From assembly GCF_030159255.1 (NCBI RefSeq), contig NZ_BSCT01000027.1:54914-118913 (forward strand): DNA of 64,000 bases. The letters run 5' to 3'. Numbering within the stretch: position 1 is the stretch's first letter; each line of letters starts with the position of its first letter. This stretch comes from Bradyrhizobium sp. SSBR45G (GTDB lineage: Bacteria > Pseudomonadota > Alphaproteobacteria > Rhizobiales > Xanthobacteraceae). Positions 42,701 to 51,755 of this stretch are shown here, one piece after another. The notes under the pieces are model-generated. The model saw only the letters and a list, made by a program, of their open reading frames with translations. It was not told the origin of the DNA and made no database searches. Made by a program: the position numbers and the translations under genes.

Positions 42701-45568
42701 TCAAGGCGCAACGCGCCTGGCGCAATCGCTGAGCAATTTCCTGGCGTTGATGAAATCAGGGCACCCGAAGCCTTCGGTGCGGCTTTCCAGGACGTTCTCC
42801 AATAGTTCCACGGACGACACGAACCTACCCTGCGAGCGCCACAGGCTGGCCAAGCTCGTCGCCGTTCGCAGCTCCCACGCACGGGCTCCGCATGTCTTCG
42901 CGGCTTCGAGGGATTGAATGAAAAGCCCCTCCGCCCTGGGCATGTCTTTCATCGTTTCGGCCAAGAACACGTGACCTTTGATGCGAAGAAGCTCGGCGGC
43001 ATTGAACATGTCTCCATTTCGCGCCACCGTAGCAAGTGCGTCGTCCGCCGCGTCAAGCGCTTCTCTCGCTTGCCCCGCCATCAGCAATCCTTCCGCCAAC
43101 GCACTCTTGAAGGCTGTCGTCATCAGCTCATAGCGATGCGCGCGCGTCTCGATGAGGGCGTATCTCAGCATCGGCAGCCCCGCCTGGTGGTCACCTCGCA
43201 TGACGGCGAGATAGCCTCGCACGCCAATTCCGGCCGCCTCATAGGCGACTATTGCGCGATTGCGCGCGTGATCGATCAGTCGCTCGATGCTCTGCTCCGC
43301 GTTTTCCCAATCTCCGTTCCAGAGATAGACTGAAACAGCCCAGATCAGCGCGATGCAGAGCGTAAGCGGATGATTCAACTTGCCGGCCTCGATCGAGACC
43401 TGCCGAGCCAATTCGGTCGCCCGGTCGGCGTATCCAAGAAGCCAGAGCGTGCGCGCCAGGCAGATTCCAGCGCGGTTTCGATAGTCGAGACCAAGACGGA
43501 GTGAATCGACATGCTTTGAGGCGGGTATGTGCCTGACGGCCGATTCCAGATACCCACGCGCCTTCTCGAGATCCTCCATGAGATGATGCGAGACACCGAG
43601 AAGGGAGCTTGCAGCCGCCAGCGCCCCCTGGTCATTCATCTTCAATGCAACTGCCTCACTGCGTTCGGCATATTTGAGAGCCTCGCGAAAATTTCCGGTT
43701 CTATAGTGAAACAGATGAAGGCGACCGATCAATTGCAGTTGACTTGGCAAATCTTCCAAGTCCTCGGCCACTTCAAGTCCCCTTTCGAGTGATGCCCTCG
43801 CCTCCTCACTATTGCCTTGAGAAAACATGAGCGAGAGGCCAAGCGCCGCCTGCAAGGTCACCTCTCGAGACGTCCCCCGGCTCGACTCATCCAGATTGAC
43901 CATCGCCAGCTCTGTCCAGCGGCGACATTCCGTGACCAACGACGACTCAAGCAGCAGTGGAGCAGTCGCAGCGGTCAGTGAAATACCGATCGACTTTTCG
44001 GTCTGAAGAAAGCTCCACTCCAATGCCGCACGTATGTTGCCGAGGTGAGGGTCGTAAGCGGAGGCCCCGTCACGACCTGCCTCGGTCAGCCGAACACTCT
44101 CGTGCTGTTCGGCCCACCTCAGATAAAACATGGCATGTCGCTGGAAGACGCCGTTGTCGTCGTCACGATCGATGAGCTTCGACAAGGCGTATGCGCGCGT
44201 GGTGTCGAGCAGACGATAGCGCGCCTCCGATGTCCCTGAAGCGACCGCTATCAGCGACTTGTCGACGAGGCTTGCGACGGCCTCGAACGCGAGCTCCTCG
44301 CTGAGATCATCCGGCCCGACCACGGCAATGACGGCTCGCATCGAGAAAAAACCGACAAAGACAGCTGACCGCCGAAGCACAAGCGATTCGTTGTCGGAGA
44401 GCAGACCGTAACTCCAATCCAGCGCAGCTGTCAGCGTCTGGTGACGCTGCAAAGCCGTGCGCCGCCCCTGGCCCAGCAGCCTGAACCGGTCATCGAGGAG
44501 AGCAGCCGTTCCTTTGACCCCGAAGGCGATCACCCGGCTTGCAGCGATTTCAATCGCCAGCGCTATTCCATCCAACCGTCGGCAGATTTCCCCGACGATC
44601 GGCGCATCAGCATCGTTCAGTTCAAATGATGACCCACTCGCGAGAACGCGGTCCATGAATAATCGCGCCGCCGGAAACGCAAGCACGTCCGAGACTGTCT
44701 GCACATCGAGGGGCGGATTCTCCAATGACGGCAGTTGGAAGACATATTCTCCCTCCACCCGCAGCGCCTCGCGGCTCGTCGCGAGAATTCGCACCTTCGG
44801 TGCGTGCTGAAAAATATGCTCGGCGAGTGCCGCCGCCGAGGTGATGACGTGCTCGCAACTATCGAGGATCAGCAACATGCTTTTGTCGTGGATAAAGCTG
44901 ATGATTGCCGGCGTTGGATCATCGGATTGAACCATGAGACCCAGCGTCGACGCCACGGCCGTCGGCACGAGCATGGGATCGTTCAGGGGCCCCAGGTCGA
45001 AGAAGGCCACGGCGCTGGCGACCTGCGGATTCGTCTGATGCGCAGCAGCTATGGCCACCGTCGTCTTGCCGATCCCGCCTGGTCCAACAATGGTGACGAA
45101 GCGATCCTTGAGGAGCATCCCGCAGACTTTTTCGACCACGTCGTCGCGGCCGATCATCCGGCTGAGACGCGGTGGCAGGCCATAGTTCGTCTCGACAGCC
45201 CGACTGCGATCGTCTGCCTCTGCGCTCATCCGATATGATACAGGACAGACGAAACTGTACCCTTTGCCCGGCACCGTGGCGACAAATCTGGCGCCGGCTT
45301 CTCCGTCGCCCAGGACCTTGCGCAACACGCCGATGTGGAATCGCAGGCTGCCGGCATCGACGGTTACGTCCGGCCAGACACGCGCCATCAGATCATGTTT
45401 GTCGACGACGCTGCCCGCCTGCTGCAGGAGCACAAGAAGAATATCCAGCGCGCGCGGAGGCAGATGGACCGGCGTCGCACCCTTTCTCAGAGACCGCTCA
45501 CTCACCCGGACTACGAACGAGCCGAACGACACTTCATCCCCCTGCGACAACGGATCCTGAGGAATCAT
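42701..45568 (-). CDS. Giant regulator 4: winged helix, STAND ATPase, TPR-like repeats
   Basis: A 955-residue paralogue of regulators 1-3, the only one on the minus strand. DNA-binding domain 12-108 (DAGSLRFHIGVLRKVLG; wing VATVPGKGYSFVC). The ATPase has Walker A GPGGIGKT (162-169), Walker B MLLILD (D236), LATSREA, and AIEIAASR and ALDWSYGLL blocks. TPR-like helices follow to the C-terminus. It is divergent from the MBL-fold gene at 45868. No A-E-type element was found upstream, but element F lies just beyond its 3' end. ATG 45568 has a weak AGCGGGA site. Confidence 0.9.
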   Translation of the reverse strand: MIPQDPLSQGDEVSFGSFVVRVSERSLRKGATPVHLPPRALDILLVLLQQAGSVVDKHDLMARVWPDVTVDAGSLRFHIGVLRKVLGDGEAGARFVATVPGKGYSFVCPVSYRMSAEADDRSRAVETNYGLPPRLSRMIGRDDVVEKVCGMLLKDRFVTIVGPGGIGKTTVAIAAAHQTNPQVASAVAFFDLGPLNDPMLVPTAVASTLGLMVQSDDPTPAIISFIHDKSMLLILDSCEHVITSAAALAEHIFQHAPKVRILATSREALRVEGEYVFQLPSLENPPLDVQTVSDVLAFPAARLFMDRVLASGSSFELNDADAPIVGEICRRLDGIALAIEIAASRVIAFGVKGTAALLDDRFRLLGQGRRTALQRHQTLTAALDWSYGLLSDNESLVLRRSAVFVGFFSMRAVIAVVGPDDLSEELAFEAVASLVDKSLIAVASGTSEARYRLLDTTRAYALSKLIDRDDDNGVFQRHAMFYLRWAEQHESVRLTEAGRDGASAYDPHLGNIRAALEWSFLQTEKSIGISLTAATAPLLLESSLVTECRRWTELAMVNLDESSRGTSREVTLQAALGLSLMFSQGNSEEARASLERGLEVAEDLEDLPSQLQLIGRLHLFHYRTGNFREALKYAERSEAVALKMNDQGALAAASSLLGVSHHLMEDLEKARGYLESAVRHIPASKHVDSLRLGLDYRNRAGICLARTLWLLGYADRATELARQVSIEAGKLNHPLTLCIALIWAVSVYLWNGDWENAEQSIERLIDHARNRAIVAYEAAGIGVRGYLAVMRGDHQAGLPMLRYALIETRAHRYELMTTAFKSALAEGLLMAGQAREALDAADDALATVARNGDMFNAAELLRIKGHVFLAETMKDMPRAEGLFIQSLEAAKTCGARAWELRTATSLASLWRSQGRFVSSVELLENVLESRTEGFGCPDFINARKLLSDCARRVAP

Positions 45569-45867
45569 TCGGCATGTCCCGCTAAGGCGCCAACGGCCAA
45601 TTCTTGAGATGTCTGCTTGTCAAAATCAAAGACACAAACGATCACAGGTCCGTCTTACGCGATCGACCTGCGACACTTTGCAACCGATCGCGCGCTTGTT
45701 GCCCCGAAAGGGACAAGCCTTCCTTGCCGCGCGTCGCGCGGGCATTTTTGCATCGTTTGCGTCTGCGAGTGAGCGAAACGTACAAAGCCGAGGAGGTTCA
45801 TTCAAGTACCCGCCATCGAATTCGCCCCAGATGTCCGGACGAACCCTGCGGATCATCGGAGGCCAAG

Positions 45868-46833
45868 ATGAGCCAAGTGTCACAATTGACAAGACGGCGC
45901 TTTTGTTTGTGTTGCGTGGCATCGGCTACTTTCGCAGCCGGTGGAGGGTGGCTGACGCCTCGGGCCGCGTATGCCGAAGCGAGGAACATCGTGGACATGA
46001 TCCGCGCGGACGCGGCCACGGCATCCATCAAGGTCCACAAATTGCGCGGCGGCGTCAGCGTCCTCGAGGGGTCCGGCGGCAGTGTCGGCGTGCTCAGTGG
46101 GCCGGACGGCAAAGTCATGATCGACGCCGGAATCACAGCGTCGAGGCCTAGAATGCTGGAAGCGCTGGCCAGTCTTGGCAGCGAGCCCGTGCGGCATCTC
46201 ATCAACACGCATTGGCATTTCGACCACGCCGATGGCAACGAGTGGGTTCACGCCCAGGGCGCCGCGATTACGGCTCACGAGAACACGCAAAAGCACTTGA
46301 AGACGATGCAGCGCGTCGAGGACTGGAACTTCGATTTCCCGGCCCTGGCGCCGAGCGCCATTCCCACGGACGTGTTTTCCGAACGGAAGCGGCTGACGGT
46401 GAACCGATCCACGATCGAACTTCAGTATTACGGGCCTGCTCACACCGACAGCGACATCTCGGTCCACTTCGTGGAGGCGGATATTCTGCATGTCGCGGAC
46501 ACCTTCTGGAACGGGATCTACCCGTTCATCGACTACTCGACCGGCGGAAGCATCGACGGCATGATCCGCGCGGCGGACGCGAATCTGGCGAAGGCCGGTG
46601 ACAAGACCATCGTGATCGCGGGACACGGCGTCCCGATCAGCAATCGCGCCGAGCTGCAGGACTATCGCGACATGCTGGTCGCCATCCGCGACAACGTTGC
46701 GAGGCTCAAGAAGCAGGAGAAGACGCTCGACGCGGTGGTCGCTGCCAGGCCGACGGCGGCCTTCGACGGCAAATGGGGCCAGTTCGTGATCACGCCGGCC
46801 CTGTTCACCAAGCTGGTCTATGAGGGCGTCTAG
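45868..46833 (+). CDS. Tat-exported MBL-fold metallohydrolase
   Basis: A 321-residue metallo-beta-lactamase-fold enzyme with a twin-arginine leader (SQLTRRRFCLCCVASATFAA). Zinc ligands are in INTHWHFDHADGN, the His of YYGPAHTDSD, the Asp of HVADTFWNG and the His of VIAGHGVP. The mature protein begins near EARNIVD. Members hydrolyse lactones, thioesters or other esters; this one resembles the quinoprotein-relay and lactonase-like exported group. CGGAGG five bases before ATG 45868 sets the start. It is divergent from regulator 4, which could control it. Confidence 0.88.
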   Translation: MSQVSQLTRRRFCLCCVASATFAAGGGWLTPRAAYAEARNIVDMIRADAATASIKVHKLRGGVSVLEGSGGSVGVLSGPDGKVMIDAGITASRPRMLEALASLGSEPVRHLINTHWHFDHADGNEWVHAQGAAITAHENTQKHLKTMQRVEDWNFDFPALAPSAIPTDVFSERKRLTVNRSTIELQYYGPAHTDSDISVHFVEADILHVADTFWNGIYPFIDYSTGGSIDGMIRAADANLAKAGDKTIVIAGHGVPISNRAELQDYRDMLVAIRDNVARLKKQEKTLDAVVAARPTAAFDGKWGQFVITPALFTKLVYEGV

Positions 46834-46876
46834 CTCGACAGGCCGAAGCCGGCGACCCGTCACAGGGAGCACTGAC

Positions 46877-47218
46877 ATGAGCGACCCACAGCAGGAAACC
46901 GTTGTTGCCGTTGGCACCACGACGGCGAATGCCCGTCTTGGCGTGGGATCCTGGACCATCATCGTGATCCTGGTCGCGCTGCTGGGCGCATCAGGCTTCG
47001 TCGCCTATCTCGGCTGGACACTTGGAAGCGGCGCTGACGTGCCGACCTCCGGCTACGTCTCGATGGCGCTGGGCGTGGTCGCTTCACTGGCCGTCGGGGT
47101 CGGGCTCATGGGCCTGGTGTTCTACAGCAGCCGCCGCGGCTACGACGAGCCTGCGGTGTTCATCACGACGCAGCAAGATTCCGAATCTTCCGCCGAGACG
47201 GGCGGCGACAACAAATGA
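46877..47218 (+). CDS. Small membrane protein with two helices
   Basis: A 113-residue protein with two clear membrane helices: SWTIIVILVALLGASGFVAY and SMALGVVASLAVGVGLMGLV. It has a cytosolic-looking acidic tail (DSESSAETGGDNK). CAGGGAGC lies before the ATG. It overlaps the DUF202 gene by four bases (ATGA), so the two are coupled and probably form one complex. No named family is recognised. Confidence 0.78.
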   Translation: MSDPQQETVVAVGTTTANARLGVGSWTIIVILVALLGASGFVAYLGWTLGSGADVPTSGYVSMALGVVASLAVGVGLMGLVFYSSRRGYDEPAVFITTQQDSESSAETGGDNK

Positions 47219-47586
47219 TCCGTAACTTCCGGGATCACTCCGCAAACGAGCGCACCTTCCTGGCCTGGATACGGACGGCCATCGCCGTCATGGCATTCGG
47301 ATTTGTCATCGAACGATTCGATCTGATGCTGGACGCTGCCGGCCTGGCCGCGGGCGCAGCCACACCGCGTGTGGCGGAGCGCGAATTCGCCAACATCGCG
47401 GGAACATCGGCGATCGCCGTGGGGACGCTCCTGTTCGTCCTCGCGACCGTTCGCTTCCTGCGCAACGCGACCATGATCGACAGCGACGAGGAGCGCCGGA
47501 TCCCGGGCTCACGCATGGACATCGTGCTGGGCGGGCTGCTCAGTGTGATGGGAATTGCGCTGCTGGTGTACTTGTCCCACGTCTGA
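47215..47586 (+). CDS. DUF202/YidH-family inner-membrane protein
   Basis: A 123-residue protein with the family hallmark NERTFLAWIRTAIAVMAFGF at the start. Two further helices follow (GTSAIAVGTLLFVLATVRFL and IVLGGLLSVMGIALLVYLS). YidH/DUF202 proteins are three-span inner-membrane proteins of unknown function. The start overlaps the stop of the upstream two-helix protein by four bases. Confidence 0.88.
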   Translation: MIRNFRDHSANERTFLAWIRTAIAVMAFGFVIERFDLMLDAAGLAAGAATPRVAEREFANIAGTSAIAVGTLLFVLATVRFLRNATMIDSDEERRIPGSRMDIVLGGLLSVMGIALLVYLSHV

Positions 47587-47649
47587 CGCAGCCAGGTCAG
47601 CCGCGATCGACACCGAGGCGGTGTTCACTGCGCCGACGCTGTGTGGCTG

Positions 47650-48153
47650 CTATTGTTCCGACGCGACCTCGGCTGCAATGCCCTGGAGCAGCTTCGACAT
47701 CGCCTCGACTGCGGCCTTGGCGTCCGGGCCCGCGGCGTGCCTGGCGGCGATCCAGGCCGGATCATTATACGACAGCCATGTGATGCCGTTTGCATCCTGC
47801 CAGACCAGCGCCTTCAGCGGCAGATCGATGCCCGCGGTCTGGGCCGCCTGCATCATCGGGGTTCCGCCCTTCGCATTCCCGAAGATCAGCAGATCGGTCG
47901 GGCGCAGCGACAGATCGACCGCCGCGGCGCCGACCGCGTGATCGACCCGCGCGAAGATGGTCAGGCCGCGCCGGGACACGGCGGCCTCGAGCCGCGCCAT
48001 GGTCTCCTTCGGCGCGTAATGGCTCTTCTGACTGATCAATCCTTCGGCGGCCATGGCGTCTGCTCCTGAGAGGCGGGCTGAAAACAAGACGATCGTTGCT
48101 GCGAGCAGAAGCCGTCGCGCGCGGCGGAATTGCGCGTTCGTCGCGCTCGTCAT
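47650..48153 (-). CDS. Exported DUF302 protein
   Basis: A 167-residue protein with a signal peptide (RRLLLAATIVLFSARLSGAD, cut near AMA|AEG) and a DUF302 core: APKETMARLEAAVSRRGLTI, then DHAVGAAAVDLSLRPTDLLI, GNAKGGTPMMQAAQTAGIDL and YNDPAWI. DUF302 folds like a small ferredoxin-like domain; its function is unknown, though it is often with sulfur or copper redox genes. It is the third gene of the SoxC-like/cytochrome c operon, five bases after the cytochrome stop. Confidence 0.87.
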   Translation of the reverse strand: MTSATNAQFRRARRLLLAATIVLFSARLSGADAMAAEGLISQKSHYAPKETMARLEAAVSRRGLTIFARVDHAVGAAAVDLSLRPTDLLIFGNAKGGTPMMQAAQTAGIDLPLKALVWQDANGITWLSYNDPAWIAARHAAGPDAKAAVEAMSKLLQGIAAEVASEQ

Positions 48154-48158
48154 CGGGC

Positions 48159-48692
48159 CTATTTCCTGCTGCCGCTGAATTCCGGGTCCGGGATGAAGCC
48201 GTCCCGGTTGGGCATCCGGATATCTGGCAGGGAGTGGTTGTCGAGCTGGCCCTCCGGAGGCAGGATCCCGTTGAGGCTGAGGATGTAGGCGGCCACCGCG
48301 TAGGTGTCGTCGACGCCAAGCGATCCGGGCGCCTGATAGGGCATCGCCCTGTGGATGTAGTCGAACAGGGTCGTGGCGTACGGCCAGAAGCTTCCCACCG
48401 TTTTCACGGGCATGGCCGAGGCCAGTGTCCCCTGCCCGCCGACGAGCCGATCCTTGATGCCGCCGACGCCATTGTCGCCGTGGCAGGCCGCGCAGTTCTC
48501 CGCGAAGACGTCCTTGCCTCTGGCCACCGTGCCGCTACCTGGCGGCAGACCCTTTCCATCAGGCCGGACGTCGATGTCCCACAGCGCGATCTCATCGGGG
48601 GTCGCGGGGCGGCCGAAGTCCGCCGCCACTGCGGAGGAGACCAGCGCTGATACCATCGCGCCCGACAGCAGCGCCATTCTACGACAGGACAT
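48159..48692 (-). CDS. Periplasmic monoheme cytochrome c, partner of the sulfite dehydrogenase
   Basis: A 177-residue exported protein: signal peptide MALLSGAMVSALVSSAVA, one heme motif CAACH (in VFAENCAACHGDNGVGG) and a Met ligand probably in the HRAMPYQAPGSL segment. Start ATG 48692 overlaps the end of the molybdoenzyme gene by 14 bp and GAAGGG precedes it. It probably accepts electrons from that enzyme, as SorB or SoxD do. Confidence 0.9.
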   Translation of the reverse strand: MSCRRMALLSGAMVSALVSSAVAADFGRPATPDEIALWDIDVRPDGKGLPPGSGTVARGKDVFAENCAACHGDNGVGGIKDRLVGGQGTLASAMPVKTVGSFWPYATTLFDYIHRAMPYQAPGSLGVDDTYAVAAYILSLNGILPPEGQLDNHSLPDIRMPNRDGFIPDPEFSGSRK

Positions 48693-49935
48693 TTTGCACC
48701 CTTCCCGCCTGGTCGATGCTCCAGGTCTGCTGGGCGTTGTAATGAAACAGCGCGTTGGTCCCCATCGTGGCGATGAAGGCGTCCCGGTCGGGCTGCACAT
48801 GGCCCTTGTCGTCGGTCGCGCGGCTGACGATCTTCGTCGGCCTACCGTCCCAGGTCCAATCCATCTGGAAGCGTGTCTGGGCTTTCGGCAGTGCTGGAAG
48901 GTTCAGTTGCGCTTCCTGCCAGCTGTTCGCGCCGTCGGTGCTGATCTCCACCCTGGCGATCCTGCCGTGACCGCTCCAGGCCAGCCCCGAAATGCGATTG
49001 TATCCCGGCCGGATCTGCATGGTGCCGGAGGGCTGCGTGATGACCGAGTTGGTCTCCATTCGCAGCTGGAATTGCCTGGCCTTGCCGTTGGCGAGCAGCT
49101 GCGTGTAGCGTGCCGTCTCCCAGCGGGTCATCCATGGCTGGTCGCCGAATTTCAGGCGGCGCAACCATTTGATGTTCAGATTGCCCTCCATGCCGGGCAG
49201 GATCAGCCGGATCGGAAAACCGTGTGCCGGCCTGATCGGTTCGCCGTTCTGCCCGTAGGCGATGATCGCCTCATCGACGATCTCCTCGGTGAGCGGAATG
49301 CTGCGGGCCACGCCGGCGGCGTCTCCGCCCTCGGCGAGCATCCAGGTGGCAGCCGTCTCCTTCTCCACGAGGCCCAGAATGAACCTCAGCGGCACGCCGG
49401 TCCATTCGCTGGTGCTGACCAGCCCATGCGTGTTCTGAACGGTCAGGTTGCCGTCGGCCTTCTTCCAATTCTCCCAGCCATTGCCGGTGCATTCGAGAAA
49501 GGCCATGCGGGAGATGGCCGGCATCGCCTTCAAGTCGTCGACGGAGAACACCAGTTGGTTGCGGACCATGCCGTGCACGAGCAGCCGGTGCCTGGACGGG
49601 TCGAGATCGGGGGCGCCGGCGTGACTTCGCTCGTAGTGCAGGTCGGACGGCGTGATCGCGCCGACGAGCTTCTGCAGCGGGGCTTTCGAGTTGATGGCGT
49701 CGGCGGGATCGACGTTGCGGCGTCCCGGCCCCGCCTCGGGGATCCGCCCGATCTGCACATATGTCGACCGTGCGCTGAGCGCGCCCAGATCGGCTCCCGG
49801 CTCACGCGCCGGCACGTCCGCGAGCGTTTCTGCCGACGCGCTCCCCGCGGCCGCGCTTGCAACGAGGCCCGTCGTCGCGGCCGCGAGGAATTTTCTGCGA
49901 TTCCACCCGACGTCGCTTCCGTGTCGTTCCGACAT
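48679..49935 (-). CDS. SoxC/SorA-like sulfite dehydrogenase, molybdenum subunit
   Basis: A 418-residue Tat-exported enzyme (NRRKFLAAATTGLVASAAAG). The molybdopterin-binding Cys is in FLECTGNGWENWK. Surrounding blocks (HGLVSTSEWTGVPLRFIL, HGFPIRLILPGMEGNLNIKW, EISTDGANSWQEAQL) are those of SoxC and sulfite oxidases. With the downstream cytochrome c it would oxidise sulfite or a sulfur-bound intermediate and pass electrons to the respiratory chain. No soxXAYZB genes are present in the window, so a stand-alone sulfite dehydrogenase is more likely than a complete Sox system. Confidence 0.92.
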   Translation of the reverse strand: MSERHGSDVGWNRRKFLAAATTGLVASAAAGSASAETLADVPAREPGADLGALSARSTYVQIGRIPEAGPGRRNVDPADAINSKAPLQKLVGAITPSDLHYERSHAGAPDLDPSRHRLLVHGMVRNQLVFSVDDLKAMPAISRMAFLECTGNGWENWKKADGNLTVQNTHGLVSTSEWTGVPLRFILGLVEKETAATWMLAEGGDAAGVARSIPLTEEIVDEAIIAYGQNGEPIRPAHGFPIRLILPGMEGNLNIKWLRRLKFGDQPWMTRWETARYTQLLANGKARQFQLRMETNSVITQPSGTMQIRPGYNRISGLAWSGHGRIARVEISTDGANSWQEAQLNLPALPKAQTRFQMDWTWDGRPTKIVSRATDDKGHVQPDRDAFIATMGTNALFHYNAQQTWSIDQAGRVQNVLS

Positions 49936-50068
49936 GCCTTGTCCTCTTCACTCTGGAGCGAGCCGGGATCCGCTGCATCCTGTCCCGGTGCGTTCCGCGT
50001 TGGCCTTGAACGGAAATCGCCTGAGGGAAAGAGTCCGCTGCGGCGACCTCGAACCGCGTGCGGCGCGA

Positions 50069-50818
50069 TCAGACCTGGGCCGCGCCGCCGTCCACGAACA
50101 GTTCGGCACCATTGACGAAGGAGCTGTTGTCGGACGCGAGAAACAGCACCGCCTCCGCGATCTCGCTCGGCCGCCCGACCCGTCCGACCGGCGCCACATC
50201 GCTGTGCCCCTTCAGGAACTCGGCCATCTGGTCGTCCGTCATGCCGAATTTGTCGTAGGCCGGCGTCGGCACCGTGCCGGGGCTCACGACGTTGACGCGG
50301 ATCTTTCGATCCCTCAGATCGACGCTCCAGCCGCGGGCGAACGACCTGATCGCGGCCTTGCTCGCAGCATAGACGCTGAATGCAGGAATGCCCTTGATGG
50401 CGGCGATCGACGCGTTCAGCACGATCGAGGCCCCCTCGCCCATCAGCGGCAGCGCCTTCTGCACCGTGAACAGGCTCCCGCGGACGTTGACGCCAAAAAT
50501 CTTGTCGAAGTGGGCCTCCGTGATCGACCCGAGCGGCGCGAATTCGCCGAGACCGGCATTCGCGAACAGCACATCCAGCCGCCCCTTGGTGCGCTTGATC
50601 TCGTCGAACAGACGATCAAGATCCTCGGGGTTCGCAATGTCGCCTTGGATTCCCTTGGCGTTCGGCCCGATCGCGGCGACGGCCGTCTCGAGTTCGGCCG
50701 GCCGTCTCCCCGAAACAAAGACGAACGCGCCCTCCTCCGCAAACAGCTTTGCGGTCGCCAATCCGATACCGCTGGTTCCGCCAGTAACGAGCGCGATCTT
50801 CCCTGACAATCGGTCCAT
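50069..50818 (-). CDS. Short-chain dehydrogenase/reductase
   Basis: A 249-residue classical SDR: TGGTSGIG (about 12-19), VSGRRPAEL (Arg-Arg after beta-2, favouring NADP), FANAG, the catalytic Ser in LNASIAAIKG and YAASKAAIRS as YxxxK. C-terminal ELFVDGGAAQV. AGGGG lies five bases before ATG 50818 and is inside one arm of a predicted stem in the leader. Confidence 0.9.
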   Translation of the reverse strand: MDRLSGKIALVTGGTSGIGLATAKLFAEEGAFVFVSGRRPAELETAVAAIGPNAKGIQGDIANPEDLDRLFDEIKRTKGRLDVLFANAGLGEFAPLGSITEAHFDKIFGVNVRGSLFTVQKALPLMGEGASIVLNASIAAIKGIPAFSVYAASKAAIRSFARGWSVDLRDRKIRVNVVSPGTVPTPAYDKFGMTDDQMAEFLKGHSDVAPVGRVGRPSEIAEAVLFLASDNSSFVNGAELFVDGGAAQV

Positions 50819-50887
50819 ATGGTCCCCTCGAGCGGTGAGCTGCCGCAGGCGACCCCTGCGACGCAGGGGATGACGCTAGGGGACCAT
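50819..50887 (-). promoter_or_regulatory. Leader stem-loop that covers the SDR ribosome-binding site
   Basis: In the mRNA a 10-base arm ATGGTCCCCT (from 50887 to 50878) can pair perfectly with AGGGGACCAT (50828 to 50819), which contains the ribosome site and touches the start codon. A nested hairpin CCCCTGC-GTC-GCAGGGG lies between. This could shut translation off, or be the palindromic operator of a DNA-binding protein. The rest of the gap, 50888-51167, has no gene I can support. Confidence 0.55.
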
Positions 50888-51167
50888 GTCCGAAACGGAT
50901 TGGATCTTTCTGGGAATTTTATCTCGATTATCCGATGTCCATGTCATCCGACGAGGACGAGGTCGAAGGAGCAAATCTGAGCATGGCTCTCCGACTTGGG
51001 GGCGTGTCCACTCCAGATAGCAGCTGTGTCCCTCGAGCCGGCACGTTTAGTGCAGCGTCACCGTATTTCGTGTTCGTGGGATGCCATGGCCACTACAATC
51101 AATGTAGACCAACAACGTGGAGAAAGGGCAACTCTTGCAATCTCACAATACAACCTCTTCTCTTTTT

Positions 51168-51755
51168 TCAGAGTCCGACCACGCGATTCCAATCGGCAAT
51201 GTACATGTAAACTCGTTGGAACTCTGAAGGGAGAAGAACACGGTTGTGCGCGATAAAGTGGCGAGTCTTTTCAAGCTCGTCCAGCCGCTGCTTCAACCAG
51301 TGTTGCGTCGGCATAATATCCTCAAAATGGATCCATTTATCGATTATTATCGCCGACAAGTGGCCAAAGTCTGTAAAGCCCAGCAAATCTGACTTTTCGC
51401 CTTCGAGCCATGTTTCGTCCTGCGCCGACTTCTGACGTCCTTCCGCAAAAGCCCTAATCTTAGGCGGAAGCTTTTCTGCCCAGTCTGCCCCCTCCTTTTC
51501 CTCAAGCGTCTCGCGTATCAGCGCGCGAACTTCGTTTTCGAAACAGTGCAGAACAACGTATAGACGGCCCATGGCTAAAGCCGCATTCCGACGAGCTACG
51601 CTGAAGGGCGTTAAAGCTTCCGATAACAATCGCTCTTCAGCCTGTCCGAGATCGGCTCCAACCTGGATTCCTGCCGACTGAAATCCTGAGGCTTCGGATT
51701 CGAACATCAAGCCTCGAAACATAAAGTCGCGAAGCGCCCTTCTGATCTCAGTCAA
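51168..51755 (-). CDS. Swt1-type HEPN protein (candidate toxin)
   Basis: A 195-residue helical protein. The layout RLYVVLHCFENEVRALIRET ... GADWAEKLPPKIRAFAEG ... GFTDFGHLSAIIIDKWIHFE ... ELEKTRHFIAHNR fits the Swt1-like HEPN domain. The R-x4-H motif (RHFIAH, near 175) is the ribonuclease site. It overlaps the stop of the upstream DUF5343 gene by eight bases, so both are made together. HEPN RNases of this kind act in toxin-antitoxin and anti-phage systems by cutting RNA. It is more A+T-rich than the surrounding core genes. Confidence 0.78.
   Translation of the reverse strand: MTEIRRALRDFMFRGLMFESEASGFQSAGIQVGADLGQAEERLLSEALTPFSVARRNAALAMGRLYVVLHCFENEVRALIRETLEEKEGADWAEKLPPKIRAFAEGRQKSAQDETWLEGEKSDLLGFTDFGHLSAIIIDKWIHFEDIMPTQHWLKQRLDELEKTRHFIAHNRVLLPSEFQRVYMYIADWNRVVGL

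Noticed and set aside
47650..49935. Complete Sox sulfur-oxidation cluster
   Set aside because: Only the SoxC-like subunit and a cytochrome are present; no SoxXA, YZ or B gene is in the window.
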